DNA from: Tetrahymena elliotti 4EA
Taxonomy: Eukaryota; Ciliophora; Oligohymenophorea; Hymenostomatida; Tetrahymenidae
Assembly (NCBI GenBank): GCA_000231825.2
Contig: JH720324.1
Coordinates: 538,535-602,534 of the forward strand
Direction: 5' to 3'
DNA length: 64,000 nucleotides
This document shows, in pieces, positions 1 through 14,200 of the stretch. The translations under genes were made by a program, and so were the position numbers. Every line of letters starts with the position of its first letter. Positions within the stretch are counted from its first letter, which is position 1. The notes under the pieces are model-generated. The model searched no databases, had not been told where the DNA came from, and worked only from the letters and a program-made list of their open reading frames with translations.

Positions 1-760
1 CAAAACATAAATAATAATTAAATACCTTATGTAATAAATTTAGAGTTATTCTACTAATTTTTTTTTTAATGAATTCAATCTAAAGATTTTTCACCTTTTT
101 ATTATCCATTTAAATTGATTAATTTACCATATGATATACTAACAAAATTTGATTTTATTATTAATAATACATATTGAATATTTTTATCTTTAAATTTGCT
201 TGGACATTCATGATTTTCAATTTACAAATTCATATTTTCAATTTAACTAATTTAATAGAAATATTAGTTAATTTTTTTACTACTTATGAAATATCAGATT
301 GTTAGATTAGACATTCTATTTCCATTAAATTGAAATAAATTTAGAATTAGCCATGTTTTTTTAATCAATAAAAAAATATCAGAATTTTATCAAATTCTTA
401 ATTAATTTAAATCTTTAATCTGAAGGAGGTGAGAACACAAAGTTTTAGGTTTGAATAAAGTATAAATTATTATCAATTATATTTTATAAACACGAAGGGT
501 TTGGGGAAAAAGTTTGATTCTAAGACTTTTAATGCATAACTTTTTTTGTAGATTTTAAAGGATTTTTTTGATTTGTTTTTTTGAGAATTAATTAAATATT
601 CAAGTAAAAAAGTAAGAATTAAAGATAAAATAATTAGCATAAATTATGACTTCTTATGAAATATAAAATTATAACAACACTAGATATTATATTTTCAGGA
701 ATAAAAAGAAAATAAATAAATTTAAGATTAGACTTATTTTTATGAGTATTTTAATTAATC
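1..760. other. AT-rich non-coding stretch, left edge
   Basis: I see no convincing gene here. The sequence is AT-rich with homopolymer runs. It lies downstream (3' side) of the minus-strand VIT/vWA gene and probably holds its 3' UTR and intergenic DNA. Confidence 0.5.
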
Positions 761-3226
761 TCAGAAGTTTATGTATTTCTTAACTGCCTTTAAAGCATTC
801 TCATAAGATAAAAAAGACTTTTTAATGCCTTGTTCTATTAAAGGCTTGACTTGAGAAAGTATTTCTTTTGCTTATTTTTAGTTTTTACCTTTTGAGTTTT
901 CTAAATATAGAGAGAATATGATAGAGGTTATTAAATCTTTGCTTAGGCCAGCTGAAAAAAAGTATCCTATCAATTCTTGTAATTTAGTTGCAGATTGGAC
1001 AAGTTAGAGGACTATTTCTTGATTATATTTCCAAAGCTTTTTTTCTATAAAACTATTAATCAAAATACTTTTTAGATTACTTTTGGTTTTTGGTATTTGC
1101 TTATTTTTCTTAATTGATTTGATTACACCACTAGAACTTGTAAGACTTTTCTTTAAGGCGTTTTATTGAAGTTTTCTTCTTTTTCTTTATCTTCCACCAG
1201 CTGATCCCTTAGGGCGATATGTTTATTATGAATAATCTACCTTATATTCTTCATATTCTACAACTCTAGTATCAGTTAATCCTTGTAAAGAGGATATGTA
1301 AGAAGTTAATGGTGTTACAAGCTAATACTTAACACTTTCTTCAATTACCTTCTTTTTTTGTTGCTAATTCAATGATTTGTTTGAGCATTAGCGATTAAGA
1401 TAGAGCTGTTTTCCTATCAAAAATATTGTCTTTTTTAAGTCTTGATTTTGTAAGAACTAATCTTATCCATTCAGTTCAATTTCTGTCTTTTCAAATTGCT
1501 TTGTTGTGCAATTATAATAATTTATTTTTACTTTTTTTTAACTTGCTTTAAGTTAATTTAAATTTATTCCCTTTTATAAGAAAATGTGCAAGAAGAATTG
1601 TTCATTTTTTAAGACAGAAGGAAGTTCATTTAAATTTGGATAAATAGAGTCCACTATAGATTTATCAAATTACACCTCGAATTTAGTGAAACTCGGAGTA
1701 AAAGAATTTTCTAACACATTAATTACCACATCTTTTAATTCAGATGCATTATAAACTTGCTTATTTGCTCCTCTTCCAGATTCAGAACATCTTCTAAGCA
1801 ATTTTTTGTCTACTCCGCTGCCTAAACCTATACAATGAACTCTTGCTTTGTATGAGTTATTTCTTATTAATTAGACAACCCTATCAGGAGAAGTAACCTA
1901 TCCATCGGTTAATAAAAAGATTTGCATCTAATAAAGCTCATTCACATTCTTACAATCAAAAATTTTTTCTAATGGCTAGTAAATTTCTGTTCCTCCCATG
2001 TCAGCTTTGAATTAACTAATTTACTCTAAAGCATTTTTCATAGATTATTTATTTTTCTTTTGTGCTTCTTCAAATAGAAATTTAAAGTCTGAACCAAAAG
2101 AAATAACATTAAAGTAGCTATCCTTAGGAAGTCTTTCAAGGAATTCAATAAGAGTGTCACGAGCTTTTTAGAAAATAGTACACATTGAGCCACTTCTATC
2201 AATTAAGAAGAAATATTATGCTTTGCTAAATTTTTCAGCATTCAAAACAGTTTTTTCCATTTGTTGAACGAATTCATCAGTTAAGACTTATTCATCCTTT
2301 GCTATCTATTCTTGAATGTGTTTCTCTATAATCTTTTCATTTTTTTTACCAAAATCAGGTGTAAAGCTAATCAAGCAGGATTATCTTAAGTTCTAGTTAG
2401 CATCTTCAATTTCCATTTCAATTTCTTCTTCATCATCTTTTTTCTCTTGTTTGTCATCAATTTATTATTCATTCTCATCTGATGAGCCATTTTCTTCTTA
2501 TTGTTGTTCAGCTTGGGCAGTAATTTCGTCAGGTTCTTTAATAGTTTCTCCTAGAATTACAGAAGGTTCATACATCCCATCAAAGCTGTAAATAAACTCA
2601 AAGAATTATTTTTATCCTTTAATATGTTTTGTTGTCATTAAAAGACTTGCTTCATTCTGATCTTTGATATTAACCTAGATATTATGGGAAATACACTCTG
2701 CCTTTTAGATAGACCCTGTGCAAATTAGTTTAAGTTTTAGAAAGTCAAAAGAGTCTTTCATTTCCTTTTCCATAAGAGGTATTTAGAGATAAAAATATTG
2801 GCTGAAGACAAGCTTTACAATAGATGAGAATAGTACAGTAATTTTTATTTTGTCATTAGGAGCAACATTTCCGACATTTATTTGAATTAACTCCCCATCA
2901 TCAGACTGCTCTGCATATAAAGCTGTTTAGCCTTCACTAGTCATTTATTCAAACTATTCCTTTGCTTCTTATTTTTCTGTAACCATTCCATTAATAGTTT
3001 CTCCATTATAGATGATAGTAAAGGACTCTAAACAAGTGTCTTACTTTATAGGGATTTAATACTTGACATCTTAAAATGTTTTCTCCTCTTTATTATCAAA
3101 TTCTTAAGTAATTTTCATCCTAAGTATTTAGTTGATAACCTCACATTCATATGAACATCCTAGCATCTTTAGTACTTCAGATTTACCATTCTCAGCCTAA
3201 CCTTAAAGAACAAAAAATTAGTCCAT
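761..3226 (-). CDS. VIT and von Willebrand factor A domain protein
   Basis: A single uninterrupted ciliate-code frame of 822 codons (821 aa) runs from ATG at 3226 to TGA at 761, with no intron. The first 150 or so residues match a VIT (vault/inter-alpha-trypsin) domain, including the typical segment FTIIYNGETINGMVTEKQEA. An acidic, Glu/Asp/Lys/Gln-rich linker follows. The middle holds a vWA domain with an intact MIDAS motif (FFLIDRSGSM, i.e. DxSxS), a later GGTEI threonine site and LLTDGQV. This is the layout of inter-alpha-trypsin heavy-chain and PARP4-like proteins, which bind ligands through a metal ion. No signal peptide or membrane segment is visible, so a cytosolic protein is likely. 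The start is the first ATG in the frame. The exact role is unknown. Confidence 0.92.
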
Positions 3227-5203
3227 AATTTAAAGGGTATTTTGAATTGATTTTTTTAATTAATTTTTTTTTCTTTTGTATTTTTTTTTTTTGATTATAA
3301 TATATAGATAATATAATGGAGGCTCCTTAGCTTTTGAAGCTCATTTTTGGAGAACAGTTAGCAATGTGCTCTGCTAAAATAAGTCCCTGATATCCCTCCA
3401 ACATCTTAAAACAGGTACTCCTAGGCTATTCAACCATGAAAAATGACGCTTTTGGGTATGAGCATCACCCACTAAATTCAATTATTATTGCTTTTCAATA
3501 ATTGAGATTTTAGATCAAATTAATCCAAAAAATAAATATGGTCAGTCCCATATCTAAAAAGAAGCTAAGGAAAAGGGCAATTATTTAATCTTAAGAAATA
3601 AGCCATATTTAGTGATTATATCCTGGAATTTTAGGCCATTCTTCTCATCCGACATTTTCTTTCTGAAGCCTCTACCTACGCACTATATTCATAATATAAT
3701 AGAATCTAAATATTTGCTTTCCTAAATTTCATGTAGTATTTGAAAGAAAGTTGATTTCTTTAATAATTTATATGGAAATTTCAAGTTTTGGGCTTTAGTA
3801 ATTTATAAGAAGAAGTCTTATATTTTGTTTTAATTTTAAATAAGCACAGAAAATTTGTATTTTTTTATATTCATAATTCTAATATCTATTCATTGAAAAA
3901 TTTGCAATTCTACTCTAAAAATACACTTTATTTTAAAATATTTTATTGTTTTAAATTTATTTGGGTAATCGCCACTCCATTAATCAAATATATCAATAAA
4001 AACTAGAAAATAAAGAAGATAAAAAAACATACATAATTGTAAAATAAACAAAAAGATTTCAAAATAAAACATATTCCTCAAAAATAATAAAAAAATGATT
4101 ATTTTTTTGAATTTAAAATAAATAATTTTCTTTATTAAATTCATATTTTTAATGACTACAATTTTCAAAAGAGATTTGATAGTAAAGAGTTAGTTATAAG
4201 AGTGTTAAAAGGATTATGGGGTATTATAAAGTTAAATATTTTATATTTTTAATTAATGAGTTTATGATAAATAATTTATCATTCATTTACTAAAAAATTT
4301 CATTCTTTTTATAGTTCTTTATTTAAATAATTAATAAAAGAATTATTAACTAAAGTGATTGTTTCTTGGTTTATAATATATTTATTTTCTTATTAAATTT
4401 TAAAATAATAACAAAATTTATTATTCCATCAAACATTTTTCAAATTTTAGAAAATATTCTTTTTTTCTTTCATGATATTTATTTTTTAATTTCGCATGAT
4501 ATGTAAAAAATAGAGAGGAAAATAAATGAAGAAATGGAGCGAACTATTTCCAAAAATAATTAAAATAGAAATGTTATTTTATGTAAAAGAAATATACAAA
4601 ATAAAAGAAAAATTATATTTTTGATTTTATTTAAAATGTAAAATCTTTATTTTAAAATAAATAAAGATAATTTAAAGATAAATAATAAAAGTTCAAATAA
4701 TAATACTATTAAAATGAATTAATTCCATAGAATTTGTTAAAAATAAAAAACATTTTTTTTATTTCATTAAATATTTTGAAATTTTTAACAATTTAAAAGA
4801 AACATGTTGAAAAGAATTCTTTTCATTTATGATTTTTTTTTTTTTTTGATATCTGAAAAATTAGAAAAAATAATTGCTAAATAATAAAAATCATTTAGGT
4901 AAGTAAGCAAGCTTATATATATATATCAGTAAGTAAGTTAGTAGGCTATTTTGACTATGATTATTATTCTCAAGAATAATTAAATAAATTGATTGATTGT
5001 CTCAGTTGGTTTGATTAAAAGATAATTTACACAGAAAACTTAATAGTTTTTGATTAGTTTGATCTATTAGCATTGGCAATTAAACTTTTATTTTTTCTAT
5101 TAATTTTTAAGGGAAAGCAATAATTCATTTGTTCATAACTTTGATTTTGAAGATAGATAGAATTAGCTATCTCTGAAGCAGATCCGAATTACAGAGACGG
5201 ATA
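3227..5203. other. Divergent intergenic region (VIT/vWA and giant membrane gene)
   Basis: This 2 kb lies between two divergent starts and should contain both promoters. Most of it is very AT-rich with no credible gene. A GC-richer patch at about 3311-3475 and a smaller one at about 3600-3690 stand out. A (TA)n run flanked by GTAA-type repeats lies near 4900-4945. A minus ATG at 3654 opens a 37-codon frame only, too short to call. Confidence 0.45.
3311..3475. other. GC-richer hairpin island, possible structured RNA
   Basis: Inside AT-rich DNA, this segment has clearly higher GC and nested inverted repeats. TTGGAG (3347-3352) pairs with CTCCAA (3396-3401), and inside it TTAGCA (3358-3363) pairs with TGCTAA (3372-3377) around an 8-nt loop. 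AGCTT/AAGCT (about 3329-3340) and GGGT/ACCC (about 3454-3470) give smaller flanking hairpins. I could not match it to U1-U6, U3, telomerase RNA or a tRNA. It could be an unrecognised ncRNA (plus or minus strand) or a structured leader of the VIT/vWA mRNA. Confidence 0.3.
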
Positions 5204-8200
5204 ATGAGATATCTAGTTTTTTATTATTTTTTACTGCTTTGTATTCATAGATCGCTTGCTTAATAGTATGAATAGGATTGTAAATAACATTATTAATATT
5301 ATGAATTAGTACTACTATTATATTGACTTTATTTTAAATTTGTTTGAATATTTTTAACTGAATTTTAATATTTGAATAGCTACTTAGGATTTGGCTTCAA
5401 TTATTCAGAAATAAGAAAATGAAAATTGTGGAGAAGATGAAATTAAATGCATGATTTTTTGTCCGAATGTAGTTTCTATGATTTTATCTGCAACTTTTAT
5501 TGGCGATAGCAGGATGCATAATTTTAATGATGAGAATAATAATTTGCTTATTTTGATGAGTAATAAGAGATTTAATCATGGGTTTGATCGCTATGAAATT
5601 AAAATTTATGAGAAGACACTGTTCAATTTGCTTTTTGTGAAAAATATAAACAAGATTTATTCATTTATTGGCTATCATGAGTTAAACTAAGTTTTTTATT
5701 TTTATACATAAGAAGAAGTATCTTTAGAATTAGTATAAAACAGATATATTGATTTGTATGAAGCTAAGTAAAATCAAAATAATAATTTTTGCTCAGAAAA
5801 ATAGCATTAAGACTATTCTAATGATAGATTAGCTTGTGAAGAGCAGCAATTTAAAAGAGCTAAATTCTATGAATACAGCTATAAAAATGATGAAATGAAG
5901 ACAATAAAACACATACCAGACTAATATGATGTTAGTTAAAAATAATATGTTTGTGAGGCACATATTAAAAAATAATAGCTTTATTGCTATTTATATAATA
6001 CTTATGAATATTATATCTTTGGGTATTCTCCTGTAGAAAATCCTCTCAATGATCTATAATCACATACAACTTATTAAATGTACACGTACTAATAAAACAA
6101 AAATGAAGGGAGTTATTATAATGAGAATTATAGTCGCAAAGCAATCATAATCAATAAAAAAACATCTATTATCTAAAATAATGAACTTTAGCTATTAAAC
6201 TATTAAGAAAGAAGTGTTTACAAAGATTGTCCTTCTCATAGGATCTTCTTTTAATTTGAGCTTGGTATGTGTTTTTGCAGGCATTTAGAAAAAAGAAGCA
6301 TAATAATTATTTCTCTCTCAACAAACTAAATTATTCAAGAAATAAAAACAAAAGAAGGCTATTATTCATTAATTGGATCTAATACCGAGTACATTGAATT
6401 CTTCAAGTAAGATTCCTTTAAGCTATATAATATTATGAAAAATTAATTTATCGATTTCTAATCTCGAGATAAGGTTATTTTTTATAACAGAAACATCATC
6501 GTCTTTCTAAGGAAATGTAAGGTTTTCTCTTTATTTTATTTTATGATTAATTCATTTTTCAAAATTATTTTATTCAAATCTAAATGAAATTTGGTTCAAT
6601 CTGAAATTTTTTACATTTAGGATTTGTTTGATACTTTTGATTATCAATGTTAATTTGATGAATGTGTGTTAAATTTTACATATAAGCTAACAATTATTAT
6701 CCTTAAGTATTGTTCACAGATTTGTGAGAAGGACTTTTAATTTTTGTGGTTAAAATTAGATAGAAAAAATTTGTTACATAGAAATTAAAAATTTATTAAT
6801 GTATTTTGAAAAATAGGTGAAGATGAATTAGATTCTTTGTGTGCTTATTTACTTAATCCTAAAACACTTAAGCCAAATATAGATGAATAAAAAAAGTACT
6901 TATTTTAAATAAAAAGCTAAAGTAAATTTAAAGAAGAAGTTGATATAGATAAGCAGATTAAATTTGTTGCAGCTGAGATTGATGAAAGAGACAATTTCAT
7001 GATTGCATTTGCTTTTGCTGTTTAAGAAGATACACATAATATTTATAAATTGAAAATAGTTAATTTTTATCTGGGATAAATCCAAACTATTAATATCATT
7101 TATGAATGTCCCAACTCAGTCATTAATTTACTTAAATGGGTAGAGTATTAAAAGAATATCTATTTGCAAAATGAATGCTAATCAATTTTAATCGACATAT
7201 AAAATAATACCTTTTAAATTTTGCTCAGTAAGCTCTCAACTAGCATATAACCTAATATAAGTTATAATTAAAATACAAAATAAATTTATGTCTTCTCTAA
7301 ATTGGATAGCTTAAGATCTAAGTTTTAAATAATTGACGCAGTCACAAGATATTCTTAGATAATCAAGCAAACAAATACATATTCAATTGAGGCTATGCAT
7401 ATTTCTATGAAAGATAGTTAAGACATGATTATTTTTTCTGCAGAACAATGGTAGCATTAATTTATCACATAAAACCAAAGTGCATAATATATATCATCTG
7501 GATATAAATCAACCTTTAATGTATATCAAAATGTTACGTTTACTTACTCAAGCAGCAAAAAATTTGAATAAACTATTGTAGTCCATCTAGTTTCTCAACC
7601 AAGCTTAAATTACTTTAGCTTCTCATAAAAACAAGATACTTAATCCTCATCTTAATTTCTATGTGTTTTCTATTTTTTAGTTTAAACATAAAAAATCGAT
7701 TTAGTAATTGAGAAAAAGAGTTCTGATTCTCCCAGAGTAGAATAAATTAAAGGAAATATTTTATAGTAAGCTCCGAACATTTAAGATCAAAATGAATAAT
7801 TCATCATTATAGGTAAAACCTCTTTTAAAATAATATATTTATTCTGTTTAAAATCTCTCTAATTTTTTTCATTTCATGAGTAGGAAGATTTTATAAATAA
7901 GTTTAAAAGAATTTATGGTAATATTAATTTAATATGAAATTATATAGATAAAATTGAAAAGTTTGAGAATTTAGAAGAGTCTGAAATACCTGATTAATTT
8001 ATTTTATATACAGATGAAATTAAATCATAAAGATATGTTTTTGATGATAAAATGGGTAAGCAGTCTTTTGAAGATTTTCATTAAAAGAAAGTTGAAGATG
8101 AAAATACACATAAAAGATCTTCTAAAGGCATATAAAATTTCTTCAAAATTAATTATGTAGGAGTAACTTAAGAGCTTCAAGAATGTGTTAACTAAATTTA

Positions 8201-11200
8201 TAAAGATCAAGTATACTTTTATGATGAGGTTTATGGAGTTGTTGTGTTTTACTTTTCTAGCCTTTGCATTATAGATGTTGAGACATAAAAGTTAATTCTA
8301 AAATAGCAATTAAATAATGATAGAAAAATAATCTATCACAGCAAAAGCCATTCATTTTATATTATTAACTTAAATGTCAAATCGAGCATTCTCTATGAAA
8401 AGATTTCTTTGCCTGATTCAATTTTTTAGTATAAAGATGAGGAATTCAAAAAATATTAAATAATAAATGCTTTCATAAACCAAGATTTCCTAGTCATAAC
8501 ATTGATTTACTTAAATGATAAGTCTATTTACATAGAAAATTTAGTTGATCCTTATTAAGCAAGCTTTGATTCAGAGAACTTTTTCAAAAATCCTTGCAGT
8601 ATTTCAGCTGGAAGATACAGACATGAGTATTTATAAAATAGAGTTATTCTAAGTGGCATATTTACCACAGAAATAATAAATGAAGCTAAATAAGCAACTA
8701 AACAGCATAGATTAGTTTAAATCTATACTCGCTCAATTGATATCTTCTAAATAAACAGCAAAACCTTGGAAATTTATGTAAATTTTTTCAGCACAAATAA
8801 TTTTTTTTATCATTGATTGATTGCAAGCATTGAAAATTTTTATAAAATAATTTACAACAGATATTATGTCAGATTGTAAGAATAAATTTAATTTAAATAG
8901 TTTTTTATTGTAATCAAATATTCCTAATTTTTCTTAAATATTCTATCATAATTTACAAAAAGAAATAATGTTATATTGTAAGAATAAATTTAATTTTGAA
9001 GAGTTTTTATTTTTAATCAAATAATTTGTGAAAAGAAATAATGCCAGATTGTAGAAATAAGTTTAATTTTGATTTAATCTAATATTAATTACTAAAATAT
9101 CCAAAAATAATTTATGAAAAGAAATAGTGTTAGTTAGATTGGAAAAACAAATTTAATTTTGAAATAATTTTTATTTTCAATCAAGCATAGCAAACTTTTC
9201 TTAAATATCCATCCTAAAATAATTTAAGAAAAGAAATGATGTTTTATTGTAAGAATAAATTTATTTTTGAAGAGTTTTTATTTATTTTAAAGAAATTTAT
9301 TTAATCTTTTTGTATTAACTTTTTTATTTTAAAAAAAGCCTTTAATTTGCTATAAGTATGAATAAAATGATTATTTTCATGACCTAATAGATTTCAATTT
9401 AGTTTAGGTGTAGGGCAATAAACTGCATATACTATTTATTTTTACTTACAAAGTAGAGCTTTAGGAGTTTTTTTATGATTTATATCAACAAACTTATGTT
9501 TAGATATCTTCAAGAATAAATTTTTCGAATGAAATAACTGAGATTCTTGATGTTTCATTTAATCAAGAATAGTTCACATTGATTGCTAGATCTGAGTAAA
9601 GTTTATATATTTATGACTTACCTATTGAAAAGAATTACAGGAGAAAAGATTAAATTGAATTAAAAACATCAAAGAGTTTCAATTAAAATAGGGATAAGAG
9701 TGTTACTTGTAAAATAGATTCTATTTATTTAGATAGTAGTGATCAGTCTAGTGTAGAGATATTCAAAAAATTTTACAGAATGATATAATTTGTTTAAAGT
9801 ATTATGTATCCTCCTTAATTTACTTTGCTCATTAAATTATTAATTTACAAGAACCGGTTGCCATTAAAAGATATTTCTTTACCTTCTTTAGGTCCCTCAT
9901 AGAAGGCTTCTATAATTATCAAGCAAGAGAATATTTTCTTGCCAACTTCATAATATTACACTGATGAAGAGATTTATTTTGAATTTGATTCTTAATTTTT
10001 TGAAAACTTGATGCCTCTACAATAGCTCAAATTAGATAAAATATAAATTATCAGCTCATAGAGCTAATCTCATGTCAGTATAACTAAAATACGAACAGTT
10101 CAATTGACCGAATTTTTCCTTTGCAAAAAGGATAAATAATTATTTGATTTTAGCATAAAGTTTGAAGATATTGATGAGCTAATCATCACTGACCTTAAAA
10201 TCTTAGATTGCAGTACAATTTATTAAAATCATTTCAAATTTATTAAACTTTTATTTAAAATAATGAAAAGATATTTCTTTAGTAAATTACTTGTTTTCTT
10301 TTGAAAACATTAGATCTGTCAAAATTCAAAATGTTTTGATCAAAGACAGTAAATTCAAGAGTTTGATAGGCTTTAAAGATTTTTCAATATTTAATGTTTA
10401 TAATGTTACTAAAGTTGAAATTATTAATTTCTAGTTCATGTCTAATTAGATTTTCAATAACTTTAATGAAAGTATTCATCAACTTTAAAACAAAAACACT
10501 AAGTTTTAGTAAGCCTTCACTAAATTTCAAAATAGATTATTTAATATCAGATAAATTTAAGATTTGCAAATAACCTAACTCAATTTCTTCAATAATACGC
10601 GTGCCTCTCTAATTGGACTATCCTCTTACACACATCAAGACATCTCAAACAACCCACATATCAGAGTAAAAGAAAAAGTCTTTAAATTCTCTTTTTCTGA
10701 ATCAAACATAACATCAAACACTCTCCCTTAATATTATTTCTTCTTTGTCAAAAACGGTAATTTGTTTATATTTGGAAAAAAATAATAAAAAAATTTTTCT
10801 CATAAAACAACAGGAGAAGTTTCAATAAATAATATAAAAATTGAAGGAAATATTATTGAATATATCAGTGGTGATATTGATAACTATGTTACTCCTTTGA
10901 ATATTTAAAATGAAGAAAATATTGAAAAGATGAAAAAAGGCCAAGACATATTCTGCTTCCTTGGAAACAAATAATTGTACTTTTCTTTAAAAAAGCTTTA
11001 AAAAAAATAAACCCTAATTTAATTACCATAAAATATTATTAACAAGCATTAAGATTGTTTTTATTTTTAAATAGATTTCTTAAAAAATTAATTAATCTAA
11101 TGAGCATTTCTCTACTATTTAAACTATTAAGAAAATTTTATGATAGAATATCAAATGCTTTATCATTTTAAATTTAATTTTTTATCTAAAATGATAATTC

Positions 11201-14200
11201 AATTATTAATTTTAATAGTTTCTAAAGAGTACTACTTACAAGCTTATCAATAAAAAAATATTATCAAACAAATGGAGCTTGTATTAATAATTTCACTTTT
11301 TTTAATATTTAATAAAATTTTAGGTTTTGATAGATATTTAAAATATTTAATTTTATAAAAATAGATATTAAAGTGGATTATAAATAATAAACAATGAATT
11401 TTTCTAGAATATGTATATGATGGTAGTTTACTAAGTTTTGCTTAATTCAATAGTTTAATCAAACATTCATGGAAATAAATATTTAATATCAATCATTCTA
11501 ATTCAAAACTCTAACACTTATATTTCTGATGTTAATGTAAGTAACAATGTTGGATCGAATAGGGCAGTAATATCCATAGAAAAATAAACAAAAATAGAAT
11601 TTATTAATTCTGTTTTCTTAAATAACAAATGCCCACTTTGTTAAGGTTCTGCTCTCTACATTAGTGAATCTATTTTTATAGTAAGAGATAGTCTATCTTA
11701 ATTATTTAAACATTCTTTATACTAATTAATAGGGCACTAATTCTATTTACTAAAATAATACTTCAGATCTTGGTGGATCAATTGCTATCTCTAATTGTCA
11801 TGAAAGATTATTATTATCATCAATAGAATTTATTGAGAATAGTGCTAATTATGGAGGTGCTATTTCTATAACCCATTCAGAGAATATTTAATTAAATAAC
11901 ATCACTTTTTACGGAAACAGTGCTATGATAGGAGGAGCTATATACTACCAAGGATAGTAAATTATTAAAATAAAAAAATTAAAATTTTTCATTTAACTTA
12001 ACTTAAAGCTATCCGAGAGGATTTTTTGAGATGGATACCAAAATAATTTTTATTGGCAATAAGGCTATTTCTTTAGGATAAAATGTAGGATCATACCCTC
12101 AATCTTTGAGATTAGTAAAAGTTGATGAAACAATCATAAATGGAAGATTTTAAGAAGAATAAAGAAACTTAAATTTTACAACTAAGATTGATGCCTAGCA
12201 ATAAATACTTATTAACAATAAAAATGCTACTTTTGGATTTAATAAATCAATCTATGATAAAATGAACAGAGATTATGACAAAATTATATTCGTTCAAAAT
12301 GTAACCAGTGGTGCCACTCTAACCTTTTAGTTTGAAATTTATGATGAAGAAGGAAATAGATTTTATGGTTATAAATCAAACGTCAGGAGAGAAGTAATTC
12401 AATTATCAAGCCATTTTTCTATTTTATGAAATCCAAACTTCAAACAAAAACTAACATTTTAAAACTTATCCAAATTAAAGTATCAAATCTAACTTTCAGT
12501 AGGCTAAAATGTCTTAAAAATGTGCTTCATAGATATTTTACATTTTTACTTTGAATTTTAACAAGAAAATTAAGAAGAAAAAAATTTGATTTGCTCATTC
12601 AAATTAAATCGGTTGAGTTAATTTAATTTCTTGATATAAATAAATAAAACTCATTAAATTTTAGGATCTTTTTCCAAATGTTTTTTACTCTTTCAATATG
12701 TTTTGAAAATTAATTGGATTACAATAAAATTTTATTTTATTCTTACAATTTATTATCTATTTTTTAATATGAAATAAACAAATGGAAGTTATGAAAAATA
12801 AAATTTTGTTCAATAGTTGTTTAGTCTGAGCATATTCATCTATCTAAATTTCAAAAAAATTAAACAAAACAAAAATTTCGAAGATTTTAATGGAGAATTC
12901 AATGTAAATAATATTTATTTAACAAAAGATAAGCCCAATTGTTTAGACTGCGAGCTCAAACATAGCTTTAATCAGTACAAATATTCGCCTTGAAGATGGG
13001 ATTCTGTTTTTAGAGCTTGAAGTTGTAGGAAATAATCAAGTTCCATTCAATGTAGAAGACGATTTTGTTATTGTGTAGTATTAGAATATCTTTATTAGTG
13101 AGAAAAGGCATGAATCTTACATAGAGTTATTTAAGTAGTATATTTACTTAAATTTTAGACCTTGTGGATTGGGTGAAGTGTATGTGATTTACCAATCATA
13201 AATTAATCGAAAACTTCCACTAACAAGTGTTTATAAGGTATTTTGAATATTTTTTGATATAATTTCCTTAGTTCTTATTCAATTAATTAGTGTGAAGTCT
13301 GCAAGCTTGGTAAATTTTCTTTGAATACTTTACCTACTACTTAAACTTAATGCTAAACTTGTACTTCAAATGCTGTAAAAGAATGCTATGGTTCTGTAAT
13401 TGAGTTAAACTAAGGGTATTGGAGATCAAATATCGTTTCTGACAATTTTTTGAAATGTGATCTAAAAGAAAATTGTAATGGTGGAGAAAGCACTAAAACA
13501 AGCTAAATATGTCACTTAGGTCATATAGGTCCTCTTTGTGAAGCCTGCGATATACAAGGAATAGTCTGGTACTAAAAGTTCGCTCATTCAGGAAATCATT
13601 CTTGCACTCCTTGCAATTCAGTGACTAAGAACACAATAAAAATTTTATTTTTTATTTTGACAACATTTGTAATAATTGTGTTAGTCTTAAAAAGTACTCT
13701 TAAATATTGCATCAATAAAGTAAATAATATTTTCTTAGAATTTAAGTATTGTGGCTAATGGAATTGTTTTTATAAATAGATCTTCTTGAAATACTTAGCT
13801 ATGACTGGTATCCTCATTATGGGTTGTTCAGCTAATAAAAAAGTTACCTCCGTCTACGTTAAAATTCTCATGAGTTATGTTTAAGTAAATTCAATGCAAA
13901 AATTCTTTTATTTAAATTTTAAAAAATGACTCAATATTTATTTACAAATGAATAAATAAATATAAATAAATAGGTGCTTTAATCAGTGAGATATTTTGGA
14001 ATAAATTTCATAGAGATTTTTTTACAAGGAATAAATTATGTGGCAAGTCCTTTGGAGCAAGTCTCATACAGTGGAGAGTGTTTTATGGCAGATATAGGAA
14101 TAGATATGCCTCTGGTTTACTTTAAAATATTGTTTGCTTTAGCTACTCCATTTGTTTTTCTATTTATTGTGCTGGTGTTTTACTACTGCCTTTATAAGCT

